Source of the DNA: Victivallales bacterium
GTDB lineage: Bacteria > Verrucomicrobiota > Lentisphaeria > Oligosphaerales > Oligosphaeraceae
Direction of reading: 5' to 3'
DNA length: 8,275 nucleotides
NCBI GenBank assembly: GCA_017543165.1
Contig: JAFYGL010000114.1
Coordinates: 1 to 8,275, forward strand
Position numbers and translations under genes: made by a program. Shown here one piece after another: positions 1 to 5,237 of the stretch. Position 1 is the stretch's first letter. Each line of letters begins with the position of its first letter. The notes under the pieces were generated by a model. That model was not told where the DNA came from, made no database searches, and saw only the letters and a program-made list of their open reading frames with translations.

Positions 1-79
1 CAGTAAAGGATGCCCCCGCCCAGTTCTGGATGACGGTTTCACTGTCAGACGGCGGATTTGAATCCATTTCCGTTGATGC
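1..79. repeat. Left arm of an exact 79-bp inverted repeat (partner 681-759)
   Basis: Position n pairs with position 760-n for all n from 1 to 79; for example CAGTAAAGGA at 1-10 is the reverse complement of TCCTTTACTG at 750-759. The match breaks at position 80 against 680. It reaches the window edge, so the true length could be greater. The partner copy is normal secretin coding sequence (the AVKDAPAQFWM segment). This arm repeats that segment in the opposite orientation, directly abutting the secretin tail. A fold-back chimera or assembly error is the likeliest reading. Confidence 0.95.
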
Positions 80-2038
80 CCCAGCCCCAGATTGCTTCTG
101 TGTTTCCTTCTGAAGATTCTTGGGGTCGCTGTAGTACTTCTCCCATTTCTTCTTCAGTTCCTTCTGCTCCTTCTGCTCCTCCTCCCAATCCTTGTTCTGC
201 TCCTTTATATCTTCTTTCCATTCCTTGCGCTTTTCATCGCGGTCGGCCTGCCGCTTCTTCTTCTCCAGTTTCAATTCAGCCTTGCGCCTCTCCAGGTCGT
301 CCTTTGCCTGCTCATGGCGTTTCTCGTCCCGGTTCTTCCTCTCCAGATCACGCTTCTCGCGCTCCACGTCATCTTCCTTCTTGTCATCCTCCAGTTCTTC
401 CTCCCTGGTGATGTTCCTCTGGCGTGTCGCCTGTACGCGGGCAAGCTCCGCCGTATCTATGTCCACCAGATACGGCGTCAATATGAACATGCGCTGAACA
501 GTCTCCTTCTTCTTGCTTATGCCGCCAAACAGCCATCCAATGTAGGGAATGTCCCTCAAATACGGTATCCCCCAGTGCGCCTCCTCCTCTATGTCCTTCA
601 GATAACCTGCCAGCAATATGCAGTCCCCCTCGTTAACGGCAGCCTGTGTCTGGACAGAGGATTCACGGGTCAACGGCATCGCATCAACGGAAATGGATTC
701 AAATCCGCCGTCTGACAGTGAAACCGTCATCCAGAACTGGGCGGGGGCATCCTTTACTGCGGGGAACACTATGCGGGGCTTCACATTCAGCGTCATGCCT
801 GCCTTCACCTCCTCCAGCGAGGCCACCTCGGTGCCCACCACACGCGCATGGTAACTTTGTGTATCGCTTATGGTGGCGGACATGTTGTTCATGGTCAAAA
901 TGGAGGTCCTGGATATGCCCCTGGCCTTGCCCTTCTGCCTAAGCGTGGCAAGTGAAGCGTCAACTGTGACATGCTTGCCTATGTAGGCCATGGCACCAGA
1001 AAGCCCCTTGCCAATCAACTCCTCTGGCGAAAACAGATTGTCCACATTCTGGCCTGCCGCGCCTTCCATGTTGCCTGTCGCTCCCTTCACGGACAATGAC
1101 AACTGCCAGTCCAATGCGTCGTTCTTGCTCAATTCAAGCGTGGTCACTGCAATCTCCACCAGCTTTTGAGGAACATCCAACTCGGCAATCAGCTTTTCAT
1201 AAACGGGCATCCTGGTCACAACGTCTCGCACCACAACGGCATTCAGGCGGTTTTCCGCCTTGATTATTGGCTGGAATGTCCTGTCCATTGCCTCCTCAAG
1301 CACATTGTCCCCTTTGTTTTCGCCGTTCTTCTGTGCCTTGTCCTGTGCCTTGGTTTCGCCGATCTTCATTATGTCCTCAAGCATCTTCGCCACGCCCTTG
1401 ATTGAAGGCGAGGCCTCGCCGCCACCGCCGCCGCCCAGCGTCACATCGTCCGCCCAGGTATGCTTCAAGGGGAATATGCGCGTTTCAATCTCGCTGTATG
1501 TGCGCTTCTCCCGCAACTTGTCCGCCTTCTCAATCAATTCAGCCACCAGCATTACGTAGCGGGGCGGTCCGGCAACCATCACCAGTTCGTCATTGGAAGT
1601 GGTCTTCAGCGGGAAACGTTCATCCTCCACGCCAAGTTCCCGCAGCATTTCACGCACTTCGCCAGCCTTCATGTACTGCAAGTCGACAAGCAATGTCTCT
1701 ATTTCGCTGCTGGCATAGATATACAATGCAGTACCGTCATAATACCAGGCCAGGCTATGCAAAGTGGCGACTTTCTCAAGAAAGTCCTGCGGCGCAAGAT
1801 TTCTGAAATCTCCTGATAGCACTCCAACAACATTTTTTGACATAACAACAGAAAGTCCCTGCGAGGTGCCAAAGGAGTTCAAGGCATCGACCAGGGACAT
1901 TTCACGTGCTATCAATGTATATTCCCCTGTCTTCCAGGGGATCATGGAGGGCTTGACTTTGGCCTCCTGGGAAAATGCCGCTCCCAACATGCAAAGCAGG
2001 GATACCAAGGCAACTTTCAAGAAAGTTCCATTGTTCAT
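1..2038 (-). CDS. sctC: Type III secretion outer-membrane secretin SctC (YscC/EscC family), 3' end missing
   Basis: Forms the outer-membrane ring of the injectisome. The start at 2038 is chosen over an in-frame ATG at 2044 because an AAGGA ribosome site sits 6 nt upstream. Residues 1-23 are a signal peptide (basic start, hydrophobic core, AFS|QE cleavage). Residues about 35-110 match the N0 domain, including LAWYYDGTALYIY. Residues about 115-175 match N1, with RFPLK and the family hallmark VAGPPRYV. A second ring domain lies near residues 258-300 (RLNAVVVRDV), and the secretin barrel domain runs to about residue 535, ending in GWLFGG then FILTPYLVDID. Residues about 541-645 are an extremely K/E/R/D-rich tail, predicted as a long charged helix and unusual for SctC. 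The frame stays open to position 1, but positions 1-79 are an inverted copy of 681-759, so the last 26 or so codons are probably not genuine. Identification rests on family motifs recognised by eye and is strong. Confidence 0.95.
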   Translation of the reverse strand, partial: MNNGTFLKVALVSLLCMLGAAFSQEAKVKPSMIPWKTGEYTLIAREMSLVDALNSFGTSQGLSVVMSKNVVGVLSGDFRNLAPQDFLEKVATLHSLAWYYDGTALYIYASSEIETLLVDLQYMKAGEVREMLRELGVEDERFPLKTTSNDELVMVAGPPRYVMLVAELIEKADKLREKRTYSEIETRIFPLKHTWADDVTLGGGGGGEASPSIKGVAKMLEDIMKIGETKAQDKAQKNGENKGDNVLEEAMDRTFQPIIKAENRLNAVVVRDVVTRMPVYEKLIAELDVPQKLVEIAVTTLELSKNDALDWQLSLSVKGATGNMEGAAGQNVDNLFSPEELIGKGLSGAMAYIGKHVTVDASLATLRQKGKARGISRTSILTMNNMSATISDTQSYHARVVGTEVASLEEVKAGMTLNVKPRIVFPAVKDAPAQFWMTVSLSDGGFESISVDAMPLTRESSVQTQAAVNEGDCILLAGYLKDIEEEAHWGIPYLRDIPYIGWLFGGISKKKETVQRMFILTPYLVDIDTAELARVQATRQRNITREEELEDDKKEDDVEREKRDLERKNRDEKRHEQAKDDLERRKAELKLEKKKRQADRDEKRKEWKEDIKEQNKDWEEEQKEQKELKKKWEKYYSDPKNLQKETQKQSGAGASTEMDSNPPSDSETVIQNWAGASFT
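681..759. repeat. Right arm of the exact 79-bp inverted repeat, inside sctC
   Basis: Exact reverse complement of positions 1-79, separated from it by 601 bp. It encodes part of the secretin barrel domain in the correct frame, so this copy is taken as the original and the edge copy as the secondary one. Confidence 0.95.
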
Positions 2039-2150
2039 ATTCATTCCTTGGAATATTATATATTCAGGCCTGCGGCCTTCCCCGCAAGCAATCAGTAACA
2101 AAAAACGCCATAATTTAACCATGTTTTCATATTTCGCTAATGGGCAAATG
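2039..2150 (-). promoter_or_regulatory. Candidate promoter and leader region of sctC
   Basis: This AT-rich gap lies between the operon terminator and the secretin start. A TATAAT hexamer reads on the minus strand at 2060-2055, and a weak TTGCGG lies about 21 nt further upstream, which is too far for a standard sigma-70 spacer. If TATAAT were the -10 box, the leader would be only a few bases long. A small GGCC-type hairpin (GGCCGCAGGCC on the minus strand) lies just upstream. That a promoter exists here is inferred mainly from the preceding terminator; the exact boxes are uncertain. Confidence 0.3.
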
Positions 2151-2187
2151 AAAAAATTGGCCGTTGTTCCGCGCGGAACAACGGCCA
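2151..2187 (-). terminator. Rho-independent terminator ending the translocon operon
   Basis: Positions 2158-2187 form a perfect 30-bp palindrome with a GCGC centre (arms TGGCCGTTGTTCC and GGAACAACGGCCA). On the minus strand it is followed at once by a run of six T (2156-2151). It lies 39 nt beyond the stop codon of the class I chaperone gene and before the secretin gene. Orientation and position fit termination of the operon reading from 8079. Confidence 0.85.
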
Positions 2188-2194
2188 TACGGAA

Positions 2195-2217
2195 GTCCGG
2201 CGCCCTGACGCGCGGAC
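2195..2217. repeat. Small GC-rich hairpin before the terminator
   Basis: GTCCG at 2195-2199 pairs with CGGAC at 2213-2217, with further possible GC pairing inside. It lies between the chaperone stop codon and the main terminator, and may simply stabilise the mRNA 3' end. No T-run follows, so it is not called as a terminator. Confidence 0.4.
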
Positions 2218-2225
2218 AAACGCCT

Positions 2226-2627
2226 CTACGGACGTATGACGATATCGGGGAAGACAACTGGCGGCGCATTGAGTTCGCCTGCACGGGCGACCCACCAGTC
2301 GCAGGAATCCATGAACTTCTGGAAAGCGTGCACCAGTTCCTGGTTGCTGTCTGTTTCATTGCATTCCTGCCAGAGAATGCATGCGTCGGCGCGTTCATCC
2401 CAGGCAAGAACTGCATCCTCAATCAGCATGCGCCCCGTGGCGTACGAGGCCAGTTTCGGCAAATCGCCGAGGTTCCTGTCGATTATGCGGGACAGCACCA
2501 GCCTCTTCCCCATGATGCGCACAAGCACGTCGCCCTCATCCACACGCATTGTGAATGAATGTGCGCCCGCGCCTGGCTTGTCTGGGTAGCCTATTGCCTC
2601 GCACAATCTTTCCAGGGAATTCTTCAT
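2226..2627 (-). CDS. Putative class I T3SS chaperone, CesT/SycE-like (133 aa)
   Basis: Class I chaperones are small, acidic, dimeric cytoplasmic proteins that hold a secretion substrate's chaperone-binding region for export. This protein has the expected size and layout. An N-terminal helix (residues 1-13) is followed by strands around residues 24-49 (FTMRV, DVLVRIM, LVLSRII). A central segment near residues 68-87 (MLIEDAVLAWDE then ACILWQEC) matches the 'D...LaWd...g...LWQ' pattern of the family. A C-terminal helix at about 98-115 ends in FMDSCDWW. Only 2 nt separate its ATG from the stop codon of the filament-like gene upstream, and no clear ribosome site is seen, so translation is probably coupled. 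It is the last gene before the terminator. Its client is unknown; the four EspA-like proteins are the obvious candidates by position. The family call is from pattern, not from a search. Confidence 0.75.
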   Translation of the reverse strand: MKNSLERLCEAIGYPDKPGAGAHSFTMRVDEGDVLVRIMGKRLVLSRIIDRNLGDLPKLASYATGRMLIEDAVLAWDERADACILWQECNETDSNQELVHAFQKFMDSCDWWVARAGELNAPPVVFPDIVIRP

Positions 2628-2629
2628 CG

Positions 2630-3235
2630 TCAGATGTTGTTGGCGTTGCTGGTCAGTACGTTATTCAGGCTCTTCAGCACGTTGGTGATGATGTCGTATG
2701 CCTGGTCGCGCTTGTTGGTCTCGCTCTGCAGTTCGATCATCTTCTCCTGGCTGAAACTGTTCAGCGAATCCATCTTGGATTCAATCTCGGTAAGCAGATC
2801 ATCAGTTCCCAGGTTGGGGTTAATTCCAAGGGCCTGTAGAAGCGCACTTGCATTGGCATAACTTTCCGTCGTTCCATTACCATCCGTATCTACCTGCCAT
2901 GTGCCGCCTGACTTGGGCTTAATATTTGATATTGCTTCACCATTCAGCCTCCTCTCCTCGATTTCAGTCAATATCTCCAGCAAATAGGTATTGTTGCTAA
3001 GTTCCCGCATTATGTCGATTACCGCCTCTTCCTTCTCCTGGGCGCGGGCCAGGCACACCACCATCACCAACTCGCTCATGGACAGCTTTCGCAGGTTGCC
3101 ACTTTCGTCCTTGACGCCAGCTACCGTGTACATGTTGTACTGTGCATTTATGGCATCGTAATTCTGGAATCGATCATCATTGCGCATGGTGTCGTCGTAT
3201 GCATACAACGAAACAGCGTTCATCGTTACTGACAT
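2630..3235 (-). CDS. EspA/SseB-like T3SS filament or tip protein, paralogue 4 (201 aa)
   Basis: Last of four tandem related genes. The N-terminal part is polar (residues 1-45). A long helix covers about 50-98 (LSMSELVMVVCLARAQEKEE and onward), then a Gly/Thr/Asp-rich loop at 105-130, then LLQALGINPN near 132-141. A C-terminal helix at about 147-195 contains the family signature SQEKMIELQS...KRDQAY. Two helices around a variable middle, with a C-terminal coiled coil, is the layout of EspA and SseB, which polymerise into a filament beyond the needle. No signal peptide or membrane segment is seen, as expected for a T3SS substrate. AAGGAG lies 6 nt before the ATG. The 52-nt gap to the gene upstream is the widest within the four-gene group. 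The EspA-like role is inferred from architecture and context; other hydrophilic tip or effector-like roles remain possible. Confidence 0.65.
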   Translation of the reverse strand: MSVTMNAVSLYAYDDTMRNDDRFQNYDAINAQYNMYTVAGVKDESGNLRKLSMSELVMVVCLARAQEKEEAVIDIMRELSNNTYLLEILTEIEERRLNGEAISNIKPKSGGTWQVDTDGNGTTESYANASALLQALGINPNLGTDDLLTEIESKMDSLNSFSQEKMIELQSETNKRDQAYDIITNVLKSLNNVLTSNANNI

Positions 3236-3287
3236 ATTCTTCTCCTTAAAACATTATGGTATTCGGTGCGGTGTTCCACCTCGTTAG

Positions 3288-3803
3288 TTAGTACAGATTG
3301 CTTGCAACCCTCAACGCGCTTTGCCCTGCGGATTTGATGAGGTTGGTGCCTGTGGTATAACAGTTGTCCCGCTCATTGACAAGTGACTGCAAGTCAATCA
3401 TGTCCTCCTGAGCCTGGCGTGTCAATTCCTCCAACTTGTCCTTGATGGCTTTTATCGCCTTGTTGCGATTGTCATAGCTGTCCAGGTTGCCAGGAAGTGC
3501 GCTTGAATCAATCCCCAGTGTGTTGACCAGATAGTTCTTTATGGTACCCCATCCACTGGTGACATTGCCTGAGGCTATCTCACTCAGGTAATTTGAGGTC
3601 GTCTCTATCTTCTCCACATTGGGATTCATCCTGTTCATCTTAATGACGCTCCTGGCCTCCCTGTTGGCACCGCTGCGGATGCAAACGGCAGCCATGATCT
3701 GCCCAAAGGTCAGCGGATCGTCCCCATCCATGGAGTACATGTTGATGGCCTCTGCGCCTTCAAGCGCATAGCGGTTCACGGCTATCTGCACGTTTTCTAT
3801 CAT
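3288..3803 (-). CDS. EspA/SseB-like T3SS filament or tip protein, paralogue 3 (171 aa)
   Basis: Shortest member of the tandem family. Residues 1-9 (MIENVQIAV) resemble the LIET..I start of paralogues 1 and 2. A helix at about 31-63 contains LTFGQIMAAVCIRSG followed by an Arg/Glu-rich stretch, equivalent to the MSELVMVVCLARAQ region of paralogue 4. The middle is short (YLVNTLGIDS near 91-100). The C-terminal helix at 115-162 holds AQEDMIDLQSLVNERDNCY, the family signature. There is no acidic insert and no signal peptide. The ATG is 2 nt beyond the stop of the upstream paralogue, with a weak AGGGAA about 10 nt before the start, so translation is probably coupled. It could be a structural subunit that co-assembles with the other three. 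Function is inferred from family layout and operon context. Confidence 0.65.
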   Translation of the reverse strand: MIENVQIAVNRYALEGAEAINMYSMDGDDPLTFGQIMAAVCIRSGANREARSVIKMNRMNPNVEKIETTSNYLSEIASGNVTSGWGTIKNYLVNTLGIDSSALPGNLDSYDNRNKAIKAIKDKLEELTRQAQEDMIDLQSLVNERDNCYTTGTNLIKSAGQSALRVASNLY

Positions 3804-3805
3804 AA

Positions 3806-4471
3806 TTACAAGTTCCCTATTGCATTGTCACGGGTATCGGAGATGCTGGACATCAGGTCGGAGGCGGTGGTGTATGCCTCGTCCCTGCGGTCCACCAGTG
3901 ATTCCAGGCGGGACATGTCCGTCTGGGCCGCGTTGTTCTCGCGGTCTATAACATTTTTCAACTTGGAAACCAGACCATCCAGCTGCGCCTTGGTGGCAAA
4001 ATACCCATGCCCCGAAACCCAGCACCAATCCTTATCGTTCCAGTCGTCCTGATCATCATCAATATCATCATCATCCCAGATGTTGAAACAACTAAGACCC
4101 AACTTGGACAGCACACTTGCCGTTGCACTGGTGAAGTACTCAGGATCATCATTATCCTTACCCATTGGTTCATCACCATCATCATCTGATTCAAAAGTTG
4201 CCTGCCATTTCGTGCATTCAGCCAAAGCCGTGCTCAGTTGCTCCAGCCAATTGTTTCGGTTCGTCATTCGAGTGGATAGAGGATTGACCTCGGCCTCCAC
4301 CACAGTTGCACGGTCCAGAGCAACGAATGTCATCAAATCCTGCAAATCAACGGGGGTGTTAGTTGAACTTGCGGCCACATTGGGGGCGTTCATCTTGTAG
4401 TCGTTGATTTTGGTACCCCAGCGAGACTCAAAACCCTGAATCTCAACTGTTTCTATTAGTCTGGCTCCCAT
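3806..4471 (-). CDS. EspA/SseB-like T3SS filament or tip protein with Asp-rich insert, paralogue 2 (221 aa)
   Basis: Longest member of the family. Residues 4-13 (RLIETVEIQG) match the N-terminus of paralogue 1, possibly part of a shared secretion or chaperone-binding signal. A first helix lies at about 40-90 (LQDLMTFVALDRA). Residues 95-150 are an acidic insert with SDDDGDE, NDDPEYF and DDDDIDDD, plus several Trp and Cys; this replaces the variable loop of the other members. The C-terminal helix at 165-218 holds AAQTDMSRLESLVDRRDEAY, the family signature. AGGAGG overlaps the stop codon of the upstream gene and sits 4 nt from the ATG. The acidic insert could be exposed on a filament surface or bind divalent cations; neither is shown by the sequence. 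No signal peptide or membrane span is seen. Confidence 0.65.
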   Translation of the reverse strand: MGARLIETVEIQGFESRWGTKINDYKMNAPNVAASSTNTPVDLQDLMTFVALDRATVVEAEVNPLSTRMTNRNNWLEQLSTALAECTKWQATFESDDDGDEPMGKDNDDPEYFTSATASVLSKLGLSCFNIWDDDDIDDDQDDWNDKDWCWVSGHGYFATKAQLDGLVSKLKNVIDRENNAAQTDMSRLESLVDRRDEAYTTASDLMSSISDTRDNAIGNL

Positions 4472-4479
4472 AGTGCCTC

Positions 4480-5064
4480 CTATTGCCCAATCATATTAAT
4501 GATGGATCTAGCCGTATTGTTGTATTTCTTTGTGATTTTCGAAGCATTATTGAATGCCTCGTCACGTTTGGATATCAGCCCCTGTAAAGTAACCATGTCC
4601 TGCTGGAGGTCATTGTCCTCATTGTCCATGGCATACTCCGCATTGGCCTTCGCCGTCTCCGCATCCCCATATTCAACGTAGCAGACAGGTAGAGCGATTA
4701 CCGTCTCATCCGTTATGTTTAAGGTCACTCCGTACTTTTCCAACTTCGCCTTGAGGGTGCGCAGCGATGGATCATACGCACCTTCAGGCCAGAAATCATC
4801 GGATTCGTCGGCGTCCATGGCGGTAATAATCCTGGAAAGCTGCGCCACGCAGTCGCCAAGCTCCTCCAATTTCTTCTGGCGCATCTTCAGCACTTCGCCA
4901 TACGCCTCGGTCTCTATTTCAATGGCAGTGGTCTGTGCGAATGCCGCCCTTGCCATGGCCAGGTCATAAGCCTTGTGCGCTTCACCCTGGACTGTATAGT
5001 CCACCATCTGCTGGCCATAAACCTTGAGGCCGTCTATCGGAGTTGTTTCTATTAATTGCGCCAT
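4480..5064 (-). CDS. EspA/SseB-like T3SS filament or tip protein, paralogue 1 (194 aa)
   Basis: First of the four tandem paralogues and closest in length to EspA (about 190 aa). Residues 4-12 (LIETTPIDG) match paralogue 2. A long Ala/Glu-rich helix spans about 28-83 (AYDLAMARAAFAQTT and EVLKMRQKKLEELG). The middle (85-135) includes an acidic stretch DADESDD and YGVTLNITDE. The C-terminal helix at 137-190 contains LQQDMVTLQGLISKRDEAF, the shared signature. No signal peptide or membrane span is seen. The start has only a weak GGAA-type site. The gene follows a 173-nt gap with two hairpins, so its expression may be set apart from the translocator genes upstream. The family call rests on helix layout, shared signature and T3SS context; it was not searched against databases. 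Confidence 0.65.
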   Translation of the reverse strand: MAQLIETTPIDGLKVYGQQMVDYTVQGEAHKAYDLAMARAAFAQTTAIEIETEAYGEVLKMRQKKLEELGDCVAQLSRIITAMDADESDDFWPEGAYDPSLRTLKAKLEKYGVTLNITDETVIALPVCYVEYGDAETAKANAEYAMDNEDNDLQQDMVTLQGLISKRDEAFNNASKITKKYNNTARSIINMIGQ

Positions 5065-5097
5065 GATTCCAAATGCGGTTTCCTAAACGGGATAAAC

Positions 5098-5120
5098 GCG
5101 GATCCCGTAACGGAATCCGC
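5098..5120. repeat. Hairpin upstream of filament-like paralogue 1
   Basis: GCGGAT at 5098-5103 pairs with ATCCGC at 5115-5120, then after one mismatch CCG pairs with CGG around a TAA loop. It lies in the leader of the four-gene group, about 34 nt before the paralogue 1 start codon. No T-run follows on the minus strand, so it is more likely an mRNA structure (stability or translation control) than a terminator. Confidence 0.5.
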
Positions 5121-5134
5121 TTAAGTTGCTGTTT

Positions 5135-5225
5135 GGGGGTATTGCAAAACCTTCAATGCGAGCGCCGAAGCGGCGCTCACTCAGGTTGATCAAAAGCCTT
5201 GAAATAAGGTTTTGCAACAGCCCCC
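5135..5225. repeat. Nested palindromic intergenic repeat, copy A
   Basis: Outer arms are GGGGG (5135-5139) with CCCCC (5221-5225) and TTGCAAAACCTT (5142-5153) with AAGGTTTTGCAA (5206-5217). The core is AGCGCCG (5161-5167) and CGGCGCT (5171-5177) around a 3-nt loop. A weaker TCAA/TTGA pair lies between them. The same design, with related core and flanks (CAATGC then GCGCCG, CGGCGC then CAC), recurs at 8108-8164. It sits in the only wide gap inside the operon, just after the minor translocator gene. It may be a dispersed REP- or MITE-like element, and could also process or partly terminate the mRNA. Confidence 0.7.
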
Positions 5226-5237
5226 CCTTGTCACTTA

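Noticed and set aside
80..680. A phase-variable invertible segment flanked by the 79-bp inverted repeats
   Set aside because: Possible in principle, but no recombinase gene is present and the repeat arm sits exactly at the window edge, which fits an artefact better. Kept only as an alternative in the findings.
92..715. A 207-codon plus-strand frame that looks very hydrophobic and membrane-like
   Set aside because: It is antisense to the secretin's Lys/Glu-rich tail; antisense of Lys and Glu codons yields Leu, Phe and Val runs, so the hydrophobicity is a by-product.
1764..2558. A 264-codon plus-strand frame crossing the sctC/operon gap
   Set aside because: It runs antisense to sctC and the class I chaperone gene and straight through the terminator palindrome, and shows no family motif.
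4040..4190. Possible EF-hand calcium-binding loops in the Asp-rich insert
   Set aside because: The Asp clusters do not follow the full 12-residue EF-hand spacing with the conserved Gly and final Glu, so no such domain is called.
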